Source of the DNA: a virus
Strand: one strand, 5' to 3'
Virus record (IMG/VR): IMGVR_UViG_3300046167_000916
Coordinates: 1 to 45,168 of that record
DNA length: 45,168 nt
In this document: piece by piece, positions 16,424-23,619 of the stretch
Position numbering within the stretch: the first letter of the stretch is position 1
Layout of the letters: every line of letters starts with the position of its first letter
Position numbers and translations under genes: made by a program
The notes under the pieces: generated by a model
Databases searched by the model: none
The model's input: the letters and a program-made list of their open reading frames with translations, nothing else
Told to the model about the DNA's origin: nothing

Positions 16424-19400
16424 ATGGCTCAAATCAGCAACGGTGAATCAGGTTTATCCGCTCGCAACAAGCTCAACGAGGTAATTGACAAAATTGAGGG
16501 TAACTCCGCGATTGGCAATGATATTGAGGTAACTGGCACAGTCACAATGGACGGCGGTTCTACATCTGCCGACTTTACCTTCGGCGACAACGACAAAGCC
16601 ATCTTCGGCGCTGGGTCTGACCTACAGATTTACCATGATAGTTCAGCATCTTATGTTTCAGAGCAGGGTGTAGGGCCGCTTAACCTGCTTGCCTCGCAGT
16701 TAAATATATACAACGCAAGTCAAACCTCACAGTTAGCACAATTTAACACCACATCATCTAAACTTTTCCATGATAACGCAGAAAAACTCGCCACCACCAG
16801 CACAGGTGTAGACATCACTGGGACTTTGACCAGCGATGGGCTGACTGTGGATGGCAATCCCGTGCTGGCTGCGTCAGTAAACAACTCAAGCACAACAGCA
16901 GGCACAGGCGGGTTAAAAGTAAACACCGCAAGCACAAGTTCTTCAACCATTCCCTTTTATGTTCGGTCGGATAATAAAAATCGACTAAGGGTTAAAGGTA
17001 ACGGAGATTTTGAACTGTACGAGGACACAGGCACCACGCCAAAAATGGTGTGGTCAGCGGCTGATGAGAAGCTAGAGATAGGAAGCATTCAAGGTGGTGC
17101 TGATGGGCTTCTTGCGGTAAAAACCAATGCTAACAATCACGCTATAGCTATTGAGGAAGCCAGTGGGGTTGAGGCTTATGCAATTGGAGTTGAGTCCGAT
17201 GGCTCACTTGGTTTTTATAATAGTGGTAGCACAACTGCATCTGTTACGTTTGATGACAGCGGTAATGTCGGGATTGGGACGAGTTCGCCAGACTACAAAC
17301 TAGAAGTAGAAGAAGTAGGGACGGGTAGTGGTTTAGGCGGTATTGCCGCTGCTACTGCAACGGCAGGTGGAAATGCAGGCTATCGTTGGGTAAGCGGAGG
17401 AACTTCACGTTTTGGAATGACGCTGATAGGCAGTGCGGGTTCAGAAAGTTTACGAATATATGATTCTAACAACTCAACTGAACGCCTCCGAATCACCAGC
17501 TCCGGTAATGTTGGGATTGGCACAAGTTCGCCTAGTGCTACGCTTAACTTGAGTGGTGGTGGTAACGCCATTGTTCGCCTAGAGAATAATTCCTCGTCAT
17601 TGACTACTAACTCACTTCTAGGGTCTACGCAGTTTTATTCTAATGATCCATCTGGTCTTGGTGTTGGCGTAAAAGCATCCGTAAATGCGTATTCTGAAAA
17701 CTCTACTGGCTCTGCGTATTACATGACGTTTAACACTACGTCATTCTCTGGGAGTAATGATACAGAACGTATGCGCATCAACAGCATCGGTAATGTTGGG
17801 ATTGGTACATCTGATCCCAGCACTCGTCTGGACGTATCAACCAGCACAAGCACTATAGCAACTTTCCGTGTTCCAAGCGGCGGAGGAGCTAACAATAAAC
17901 GCCTTGAGGTAGCTACTGGTGGCGACCGTGTAATATTTAAGGCTTACACAGACAGCGATAGCTCAGCTGCCGATATAGCGTTTAACAATGGCGCTACATC
18001 AGAAGCCATGCGGATCACCAGCTCCGGTAATGTTGGGATTGGCACGAGTTCGCCATCGTACAGGTTAGACCTCGGCACCGTAAGCAATGGCACAACTCTG
18101 TTCAACGTAACCAACGGTTCCAACAGCAACTTACGATTTAAGATTGAGGATGGTGTCTCTACCATCATGAACACAGGTAGTTCAGCTGCGTTAGCCTTTA
18201 CTTCTGGTGGCACCACAGAACGCATGCGGATCACATCGGCAGGCAGGGTAGGTATAGGGAAAAGCAGTCCTGATGAAGAATTAGACATTTATGCAAGTGT
18301 CCCGACCATTCGGCTATCTGACTCTGATGGATCTTACTCTAGGGTGGCGCACAACACTGCTTCCATGATTCTTCAAGCGGATGAAGGTGGCGTTGGGACT
18401 GGCAGTATGCGGTTTGATGTTGGCGGCTCAGAAACCATGCGCATCGACAACAGCGGACGGGTTGGAATTAACACGACTTTTCCTGATGATAAGCTTCATG
18501 TTTATAGCTCAAGCAGTTTAGATCACATAAAAGTAGATGGCCCTGCTGGCATAAATAGAAATATTAATTTTGCAACTGCTGGTTCTACTAGGTGGAATAT
18601 CTACGCTAATAGTACTGCTGAAAGTGGTTCAAATGCTGGCTCTAATTTATCTTTTGGAAGATATACTGATGCTGGAGCATATAACGGTGTCGCTATGCTT
18701 ATTGAGCGCAGCAGCGGACGGGTTGGGATTGGCACTAGTTCGCCAAACAGAGATCTTCATGTAATTGGCACTGCTACCATTGAAACAACGACAGGAAATG
18801 GGTCTTTTTTGTTCGTCCCAACGGATACGGACAACCGCCTATATTCTCGTGCGAATAATGCTTCAAGTACCGCATTGCCTTTGTCGTTTATTATGGGCAA
18901 CACAGAAGCCATGCGGATCAACAGTAGTGGTAATGTCGGGATTGGCACAAGTTCGCCGACAGGTACATTGTCAATAGATAGTACAGGTGGAACAAGCCAG
19001 TCTATTATTACTACAAGCACAAATGGATCGTCTTATGTAAACTTAGAGATTGGCGGTATTAATGCCACCCCAAGCATCAAGAGAGAAATAACCTTCCACA
19101 CAAATGCTGCGAGTGGCTCAAGAACAGAACGCCTTCGCATCGACAGCAGCGGTAACTTGCTGGTGGGGACTACTGACACAACACCGTATAATAACAACGC
19201 AGGAACGTCAGCAGATCAAGGTTTTGTTGTATCTGGCGGTCGCATATATGCTGCCACAAATGGTAACAGCGTAAGTATCTTGAACCGCACGTCAACAGAC
19301 GGCGACATTATTCAGTTCCGCAAAAACGGCACCACTGTGGGGAGTATTGGGACGTATGGTGGTGACTTGGATATCGGCACTGACGACACCGTTATTCGTT

Positions 19401-19924
19401 TTAACAATGGCATCGATGCTATTTTCCCTGTTGCATCTGTTGGTGGCGTAGGCCGAGATAATGCTGTTGACCTTGGCTTTTCAGGCGCACGCTTCAAAGA
19501 CCTCTACCTGTCTGGCGGTGTATACCTTGGCGGCACTGGGTCGGCTAATAAGCTGGATGACTATGAGGAGGGGACTTGGACGCCTGTTGATGGAAGTGGG
19601 GCGGGGCTTACGTTCTCTAACGTTGCTGCTAACTACACGAAAATCGGCAGGCAGGTTTTTATTCAATGCGAGTTACAATACCCGTCAACGGCAGACGTAT
19701 CTGACATGGATATCTCTGGTTTGCCCTTTGCCGCAAGGGATACGTTTAGATTTGCGGGTGTTATGGCCTACACGACAAGCACACTTGCTGGCTCTGCTCA
19801 AATTTTAAATGGACAAACAACGTCAATAAGATTCAGGGAAAACGGCTCATCAATAGTGATACACAATGACCAGTTGAGCGGAGTTGTTTGCAGATTTACA
19901 ATGGTCTATCACACCAATTCATAA
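16424..19924 (+). CDS. Tail fibre with repeated S-G-N-V-G-I-G-T-S-S-P modules
   Basis: The 1166-residue fibre begins MAQISNGESGLSARNKLNEVID, a short tail-binding helix of this family, and is then built from repeats. The motif SGNVGIGTSSP or a variant recurs about nine times at 212-285 base intervals (roughly 17271, 17504, 17789, 18025, 18242, 18457, 18717, 18929, 19151), each followed by a variable beta module. Residues near the end read YLGGTGSANKLDDYEEGTWTP, the usual C-terminal transition to a receptor-binding or chaperone head. Such fibres are known in cyanophages and pelagiphages. It probably binds a host surface polysaccharide (inference). Start follows an AGGAGAT box. Confidence 0.88.
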   Translation: MAQISNGESGLSARNKLNEVIDKIEGNSAIGNDIEVTGTVTMDGGSTSADFTFGDNDKAIFGAGSDLQIYHDSSASYVSEQGVGPLNLLASQLNIYNASQTSQLAQFNTTSSKLFHDNAEKLATTSTGVDITGTLTSDGLTVDGNPVLAASVNNSSTTAGTGGLKVNTASTSSSTIPFYVRSDNKNRLRVKGNGDFELYEDTGTTPKMVWSAADEKLEIGSIQGGADGLLAVKTNANNHAIAIEEASGVEAYAIGVESDGSLGFYNSGSTTASVTFDDSGNVGIGTSSPDYKLEVEEVGTGSGLGGIAAATATAGGNAGYRWVSGGTSRFGMTLIGSAGSESLRIYDSNNSTERLRITSSGNVGIGTSSPSATLNLSGGGNAIVRLENNSSSLTTNSLLGSTQFYSNDPSGLGVGVKASVNAYSENSTGSAYYMTFNTTSFSGSNDTERMRINSIGNVGIGTSDPSTRLDVSTSTSTIATFRVPSGGGANNKRLEVATGGDRVIFKAYTDSDSSAADIAFNNGATSEAMRITSSGNVGIGTSSPSYRLDLGTVSNGTTLFNVTNGSNSNLRFKIEDGVSTIMNTGSSAALAFTSGGTTERMRITSAGRVGIGKSSPDEELDIYASVPTIRLSDSDGSYSRVAHNTASMILQADEGGVGTGSMRFDVGGSETMRIDNSGRVGINTTFPDDKLHVYSSSSLDHIKVDGPAGINRNINFATAGSTRWNIYANSTAESGSNAGSNLSFGRYTDAGAYNGVAMLIERSSGRVGIGTSSPNRDLHVIGTATIETTTGNGSFLFVPTDTDNRLYSRANNASSTALPLSFIMGNTEAMRINSSGNVGIGTSSPTGTLSIDSTGGTSQSIITTSTNGSSYVNLEIGGINATPSIKREITFHTNAASGSRTERLRIDSSGNLLVGTTDTTPYNNNAGTSADQGFVVSGGRIYAATNGNSVSILNRTSTDGDIIQFRKNGTTVGSIGTYGGDLDIGTDDTVIRFNNGIDAIFPVASVGGVGRDNAVDLGFSGARFKDLYLSGGVYLGGTGSANKLDDYEEGTWTPVDGSGAGLTFSNVAANYTKIGRQVFIQCELQYPSTADVSDMDISGLPFAARDTFRFAGVMAYTTSTLAGSAQILNGQTTSIRFRENGSSIVIHNDQLSGVVCRFTMVYHTNS
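17271..19170 (+). repeat. Repeat array within the fibre gene
   Basis: About nine copies of a unit beginning GGTAATGTTGGGATTGG (with variants) lie within this span at 212-285 base spacing. Copies are coding and in frame, so recombination between them could add or remove whole modules. Confidence 0.75.
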
Positions 19925-19977
19925 CCACCCCTGTTGGATCATAGGGTAGTCAGTCCAACCATCACAGGAGATAAACG

Positions 19978-20229
19978 ATGGCACTAACAGAACGCACAGT
20001 TGAAGACAAAATTGAGATTGTCGGAGACCACAAACACATCCAAGTACGCACAGCAGTAGTGATCGAACGTGACGGTGTAGAGATCAGCCGATCCTTCAGC
20101 CGCCATGTAGTTGCACCAGATGCAGACATCACAAACGAAAGCTCAGAGGTTCAAGCCATCTGTGCAGCCGTCCACACACAAGCGGTTAAGGATGCTTATG
20201 CCGCCCATCTAGCCGAACAGGAGGTTTAA
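19978..20229 (+). CDS. Small fibre-associated protein, unknown
   Basis: The 83-residue protein (starting MALTERTVEDKIEIV) is one of a set of small conserved proteins found after fibre genes in many marine phages. It has a beta strand pattern HIQVRTAVVIERDGVEISRSFSRHVV and a helical C-terminus. I know the family only as a frequent neighbour of fibre genes; no biochemical role is known to me. The start follows a clear AGGAG box 6 bases upstream. It and the next two genes form one cassette. Confidence 0.6.
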   Translation: MALTERTVEDKIEIVGDHKHIQVRTAVVIERDGVEISRSFSRHVVAPDADITNESSEVQAICAAVHTQAVKDAYAAHLAEQEV

Positions 20230-20232
20230 CCT

Positions 20233-20538
20233 ATGGCCGTAACTTACACTTGGACTATCCCCACCTGCGAACATGACATTGCATCTGGCGGAATTAACGT
20301 AATTCACTGGCGCTGCACAGGCGTTGACGGTGACAACTCTGCGTCATCTTATGGTACTGTCGGTCTAACACCTGACGCGTCCTCCCCTGACTTTGTTGCT
20401 TATGCTGACGTTACTGAAGCAATGGCTCAAGGCTGGGTGTGGAATAGTGTATCGCAAGATGACACTGAAGCTGCTATTGCTGCTAATATTGACGCAATGG
20501 CAAACCCAACCGAAGCTTCTGGGACACCCTGGGGCTAA
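20233..20538 (+). CDS. DUF7936-like protein
   Basis: The 101-residue product reads TYTWTIPTCEHDIASGGINV and VIHWRCTGVD, then SSYGTVGLTPD and VWNSVSQDDTEAAIAANIDA. This is the pattern of the DUF7936 family, a small protein found next to fibres of cyanophages and pelagiphages. A role in fibre attachment or in the particle is inferred only from position. AGGAGGTTTAACCT before the start gives a strong ribosome site, two bases after the previous stop. Confidence 0.7.
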   Translation: MAVTYTWTIPTCEHDIASGGINVIHWRCTGVDGDNSASSYGTVGLTPDASSPDFVAYADVTEAMAQGWVWNSVSQDDTEAAIAANIDAMANPTEASGTPWG

Positions 20539-20560
20539 CTTAACTTAAAAGGAGATCACG

Positions 20561-20773
20561 ATGGCCGAAGACAAAAAGGTAATCACGATCAACGATGTTG
20601 ACTACACTGAAGACCAACTGACAGATCAGCAAAAGGTGATGATTAATCACATCAACTCTTTGCAGCAGAAAATCAACTCTGCGCAGTTTAATATGGATCA
20701 GTTGATGGTCGGCAAAGATGCGTTTGTAAATATGCTCACGGCATCTTTGGAAGCGCCAGCGGAAGAGGTGTAG
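20561..20773 (+). CDS. DUF6447-like helical protein
   Basis: The 70-residue protein starts MAEDKKVITINDVDYTEDQL and continues with a long helix (QKVMINHINSLQQKINSAQF) and NMDQLMVGKDAFVNMLTASL. This is the DUF6447 pattern: an ITINxxxYTxxxL strand then a helix with a GKDAF turn. It probably forms an oligomeric helix bundle; function unknown. AGGAGAT lies 6-7 bases upstream. It closes the small-gene cassette after the fibre. Confidence 0.75.
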   Translation: MAEDKKVITINDVDYTEDQLTDQQKVMINHINSLQQKINSAQFNMDQLMVGKDAFVNMLTASLEAPAEEV

Positions 20774-20889
20774 GATTAGCTTGAATTTGTGACGGCTAAC
20801 CCTGAGTAACTTTTGCTTGCGTTCAAGTGGCAAACAGACCTGAAATGTGATACATATTATATTGAATAAAGCGCAAAGAAGGTTGCAAT

Positions 20890-21114
20890 ATGGAAGCCGA
20901 GATCATGTGGAGCGGACTGCTATCAATCGTCGTAACTGGAATTGGCTTCTGGGTTAAGTCATGGACCAATGAAATCACGCGCTTGCAGATACTTATCAAT
21001 CGCACGCGCGAAGAATACATCACTAAGGCGGACAGCTCCGACCAGATGAATAGGCTGATGACGCGGCTGGACGGCCTAGACGCCAAAATAGACCGATTGA
21101 TAGAGAGAAAATGA
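20890..21114 (+). CDS. Small lysis-region membrane protein with coiled-coil tail
   Basis: The 74-residue protein has one N-terminal hydrophobic segment (MWSGLLSIVVTGIGFWVKSW) and a long charged C-terminal helix with Arg/Asp pairs. It lies ahead of endolysin and holin genes, so it may be an inner-membrane accessory of lysis (XhlA-like size and layout) rather than the holin itself. It overlaps the next gene by four bases. Family not recognised with certainty. Confidence 0.55.
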   Translation: MEAEIMWSGLLSIVVTGIGFWVKSWTNEITRLQILINRTREEYITKADSSDQMNRLMTRLDGLDAKIDRLIERK

Positions 21115-21296
21115 TGCTTTGCGCGCTGGTCTTTGTGAGCTTCGGACACGCATGGATACAGGGCGCAGGCAATGTTTTGGTCAAATCTTGTTATTACGAG
21201 TGCGGCCAGAAAAAGATCGGCAAGGGCCAATGGTATGATCGCAAGTATAGCTTGCCGCCGCACTACATCTGTCCAGTGAGGTTCGCAGAAGCATGA
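21111..21296 (+). CDS. Small Cys-containing secreted protein, unknown
   Basis: The 61-residue product has a hydrophobic N-terminus (MMLCALVFVSFGHAWIQG) that could be a signal peptide and then CYYECG and YICPVRF, giving three Cys in the exported part (about residues 28, 32 and 54). Similar small Cys-containing lipoprotein-like or spanin-like peptides occur in marine phage lysis regions. It overlaps both neighbours by four bases. It might be an outer-membrane or periplasmic lysis accessory; I cannot show this. Confidence 0.5.
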   Translation: MMLCALVFVSFGHAWIQGAGNVLVKSCYYECGQKKIGKGQWYDRKYSLPPHYICPVRFAEA

Positions 21297-21760
21297 TTGA
21301 TCCAATTTCCGCTATAGCCATTGCCGCGGGGGCGGTGAACAATGCCAAGTCGCTGATCGCCGCTGGCAGAGATGCTTCGTCAGCTCTGAGCAAATTCGCT
21401 GGTGCTGTTTCTGACGTAAATTACGCGGCTGAAAAGGCCAAGAATCCGGGCGTGTTTGCGTCTCTGACTGGCTCCGCAGAACAGGCTGCGATTGACGCAT
21501 TCTCTGCGCAAAAACGCTTGCAGGCGATGAAGAAGGAAATCGAGACAATCATCATGTACCAGCACGGGCCGAAAGGTTTGGAGGAGTATAAAGACACGCT
21601 CCGCAAGATCAGAGCGCAGCGCAAGAAGACTGCGTATCGTCAGGCTGAGATCAAAGAGGCCATCGTAATGTGGGTGGTCGGCGGCATCATCGTGCTGGCT
21701 GGAATTGCTGGCCTTGGGGCCGTGTTATATTTTATCGGCAAACAGCAGGGAAAATGGTAG
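21293..21760 (+). CDS. Helical protein with C-terminal membrane anchor, unknown
   Basis: The 155-residue protein starts MIDPISAIAIAAGAVNNAKS, a pattern common in cyanophage and pelagiphage proteins of unknown role, and continues with helix-rich GVFASLTGSAEQAAIDAFSA. Residues 125-147 (VVGGIIVLAGIAGLGAVLYFIG) form a membrane segment. It sits between the small secreted protein and the holin genes. A role in lysis or in the particle is possible; I do not assign one. Confidence 0.55.
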   Translation: MIDPISAIAIAAGAVNNAKSLIAAGRDASSALSKFAGAVSDVNYAAEKAKNPGVFASLTGSAEQAAIDAFSAQKRLQAMKKEIETIIMYQHGPKGLEEYKDTLRKIRAQRKKTAYRQAEIKEAIVMWVVGGIIVLAGIAGLGAVLYFIGKQQGKW

Positions 21761-21910
21761 ATGAAGGACGCAGAGATCATACGCTTGTTTGATCAAAACC
21801 TTGAACTAATCATTGAGGGCTTGGCTGCGCGATCTGGTCGAGAGTTCAATGAGGTTCTTTTGCTTTTGCAGGAAGGTAGGAAACTACATGGCCCACACAA
21901 TATTAGATGA
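21761..21910 (+). CDS. 49-residue small protein, unknown
   Basis: This 49-codon open frame starts directly after the previous stop (TAG ATG) and ends inside the next gene. The product begins MKDAEIIRLFDQNLELIIEG and ends HGPHNIR; it is helical with an amphipathic character. Tight spacing and coding in the same frame style support it, but no homolog is recognised. Confidence 0.5.
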   Translation: MKDAEIIRLFDQNLELIIEGLAARSGREFNEVLLLLQEGRKLHGPHNIR

Positions 21911-22139
21911 CTGGAAGGTTCTGCCGCGCTTGATGATGTTCGTCACGACGGTCATGTATATACGCTGCTTAGAGTGGGCGATGGGTCAGCCAGATTTGTC
22001 AGTCTCTCAAGCTGGTCTGATCTCGGTGGTCACTGGAACTTTCACAGCGGCTTTCTCGATTTGGATGGGGAAAGAGTCCAAGACGAGCGTGACAAGCACT
22101 GGTTCAAGCTCAAAGGTTGAGTATGAGGTGGACAAATGA
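21888..22139 (+). CDS. Putative holin-like two-TM protein
   Basis: The 83-residue product (ATG at 21888 chosen because the longer frame from 21813 would overlap the previous gene more) has two hydrophobic segments, LPRLMMFVTTVMYIRCLEWA and AGLISVVTGTFTAAFSIWMG, joined by a short charged loop, then a charged C-terminal tail. This is a class II holin-like layout and the same small protein is frequent in marine phage lysis regions. It could be a holin, antiholin or pinholin beside the 3TM holin downstream; sequence alone cannot decide. Confidence 0.6.
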   Translation: MAHTILDDWKVLPRLMMFVTTVMYIRCLEWAMGQPDLSVSQAGLISVVTGTFTAAFSIWMGKESKTSVTSTGSSSKVEYEVDK

Positions 22140-22537
22140 GCATTCTGAGTGCGCTGATTGCGCCAGCCACTGAGCTGGCCAACAAATTCATCCAAGATAA
22201 AGATCAGGCCGCACGCTTGGCGCATGAGTTGAGTACGATGGCCGACAAGCACGCGCAGCAAGCCATGCTGGCGCAGATTGAGGTCAACAAGGCTGAAGCG
22301 GCCAGTGGATCTGTATTCAAGGGCGGCTGGCGTCCGTTCATTGGCTGGGTTTGCGGCGCTGCGTTTGCATATCACTTTGTGCTGCAACCATTCATAGTTT
22401 TCGGCGTCACAGTAGCTGGTGTCGCCATACCGGAGCTGCCTACTTTTGACATGGGCAGCTTAATGACCGTAATGATGGGAATGCTCGGCCTGGGCGGACT
22501 CAGAAGTTACGAGAAAAAACAGGGACTGACGAAATGA
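22136..22537 (+). CDS. Holin, GTA 3TM family
   Basis: The 133-residue protein resembles the holin family with three membrane segments also used in gene transfer agent release. It has a charged N-terminal helix with ELANKFIQDKDQAARLAHEL, a family-typical KGGWRPFIGWVCGAAFAYHF region and two more hydrophobic stretches (VLQPFIVFGVTVAGVAIPEL and GSLMTVMMGMLGLGGLRS). It would form holes in the cytoplasmic membrane to release endolysin, encoded directly downstream with a four-base overlap. This family is common in Rhodobacterales phages and GTAs. Confidence 0.85.
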   Translation: MSILSALIAPATELANKFIQDKDQAARLAHELSTMADKHAQQAMLAQIEVNKAEAASGSVFKGGWRPFIGWVCGAAFAYHFVLQPFIVFGVTVAGVAIPELPTFDMGSLMTVMMGMLGLGGLRSYEKKQGLTK

Positions 22538-22989
22538 CTTACAAATTATCACAGCGCAGTTTGGATCGCATGGAGGGCGTCGATGAAAGGTTGGTTGGAG
22601 TGGTTAAACATGCAATCACAGCGACCAAAACGGATTTCGGCGTTATCCAAGGGCTTCGCACGATTGAGATGCAGAAGGCGCTGGTCGCCAAAGGCGCGTC
22701 ACAGACAATGAAATCCAAGCACCTTGATGGCCTTGCCGTTGATTTGATGGCCTACGTTGGTGGGCGAGGGTCATGGGAGCTGAATTTATATGATGACCTG
22801 GCGGATGCAATGTCTGAGGGTGCCAACGCTGTTGGCTGCAAAGTGCGCTGGGGCGCTGCATGGCACATCGATAGCATTGGCCAATATAAAGGCACAATGG
22901 AAGCGGCCATGAACGAATACATTGATTTGCGTCGGTCACAGGGCAGACGGCCCTTCATCGATGGTCCACATTTTGAACTTATGATCTAG
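22534..22989 (+). CDS. Endolysin, M15 peptidase (VanY-like)
   Basis: The 151-residue enzyme belongs to the M15 family of metallopeptidases that cut L-Ala-D-Glu or D-Ala bonds of peptidoglycan. Expected zinc ligands are His63 and Asp70 (SKHLDGLAVD) and His146 (GPHFEL). The segment FGVIQGLRTIEMQKALVAKG is family-typical. With the holin upstream it forms a standard lysis pair. No signal peptide is present, so transport through holin holes is expected. It overlaps the holin gene by four bases. Confidence 0.92.
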   Translation: MTYKLSQRSLDRMEGVDERLVGVVKHAITATKTDFGVIQGLRTIEMQKALVAKGASQTMKSKHLDGLAVDLMAYVGGRGSWELNLYDDLADAMSEGANAVGCKVRWGAAWHIDSIGQYKGTMEAAMNEYIDLRRSQGRRPFIDGPHFELMI

Positions 22990-23007
22990 TCTAGCTAGGT
23001 TAGCTAA

Positions 23008-23391
23008 GTGCGGGTCCAAGATCAGAAGGCCAGCGCGGCAGTTGGAAGGGCGGGCGAGCATATAGCACTCGCTCGGCTTTCGCTTGCTGGTTATCTCTGC
23101 ACCCTATGCCAGATCAGGGACCACGATGCGTATATACAAATGTATGAACGCACTCTCACCTTGCAGGTAAAGAGCGCCAGCAAGGCGCATGGAGTAGGGC
23201 GAAGGTACAAGTTCCACACAGCTAAAAAGAGCGGCCATCGATCAGACGTTTACGCCTTTGTCGCTGTGGATCTTGATGCTGTAGTCTTTCGACGCGGAGA
23301 CGAAGTTCTCAAGGCAACAACATATGTACCAGAGGCAGAATTCCTAAACGAAAGCCAGTCGATGCAAAAAACTCTAAGCAGCTTCAAATAG
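23008..23391 (+). CDS. Putative PD-(D/E)XK nuclease
   Basis: The 127-residue protein starts with GTG. Its fold pattern is GRAGEHIALARLSLAGYL (with the Glu of an alpha helix), then D-H-D, then LTLQVKSA (x-Q-V-K), which fits the PD-(D/E)XK site: Glu16, Asp41 or Asp43 region, and the Q-V-K motif. Similar small nucleases act in recombination or repair, or belong to mobile elements. A typical strong Shine-Dalgarno is missing. It is the last rightward gene before the leftward operon. Function beyond the fold is inferred. Confidence 0.6.
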   Translation: MRVQDQKASAAVGRAGEHIALARLSLAGYLCTLCQIRDHDAYIQMYERTLTLQVKSASKAHGVGRRYKFHTAKKSGHRSDVYAFVAVDLDAVVFRRGDEVLKATTYVPEAEFLNESQSMQKTLSSFK

Positions 23392-23430
23392 TATCTTGCG
23401 GGTCGGCGTCGCTTTGATTACAAAGTTTGA

Positions 23431-23501
23431 GTGGGTGGCTCAACCGTAACCTTGTTTATTGGTTAACGCGTTACCGAATGTGCCAACATCACGCCACCCA
23501 C
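23431..23501. terminator. Possible bidirectional transcription end between converging genes
   Basis: Rightward transcripts from 22136-23391 meet leftward transcripts ending at 23509. The interval contains GTGGGTGGC at 23431-23439 and its exact inverse GCCACCCAC at 23493-23501, with a nested GGTTAACGCGTTACC-type inverted repeat between. This could form a shared hairpin terminator, but there is no clean T-run, so the assignment is weak. Confidence 0.35.
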
Positions 23502-23508
23502 ACGATTA

Positions 23509-23619
23509 CTAAAATATAATCCCCACAGCGGCCATCAGACCAGCGCCAGCGACGAAGCCAAAGATGGCTCCAATCAGACCGGCTGCGTTTATCATGCGCT
23601 CGATTTCTTTGTCATCCAT
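23509..23619 (-). CDS. Small single-TM peptide, unknown
   Basis: A 36-codon frame starts with ATG at 23619 and ends at 23509. The product begins MDDKEIERMINAAGLIGAIF and continues as a Gly/Ala-rich hydrophobic helix ending AVGIIF, so it is probably a one-pass membrane peptide. GGAGAG lies 6-7 bases upstream and the start overlaps the 3' end of the methyltransferase gene by eight bases, supporting translation. Function unknown; phage membrane peptides of this kind may act in host or superinfection control. Confidence 0.5.
   Translation of the reverse strand: MDDKEIERMINAAGLIGAIFGFVAGAGLMAAVGIIF

Noticed and set aside
23431-23501. Possible attP or attachment site from the inverted repeats
   Set aside because: No integrase gene is present, so an attachment site has no support; kept only as a weak terminator.
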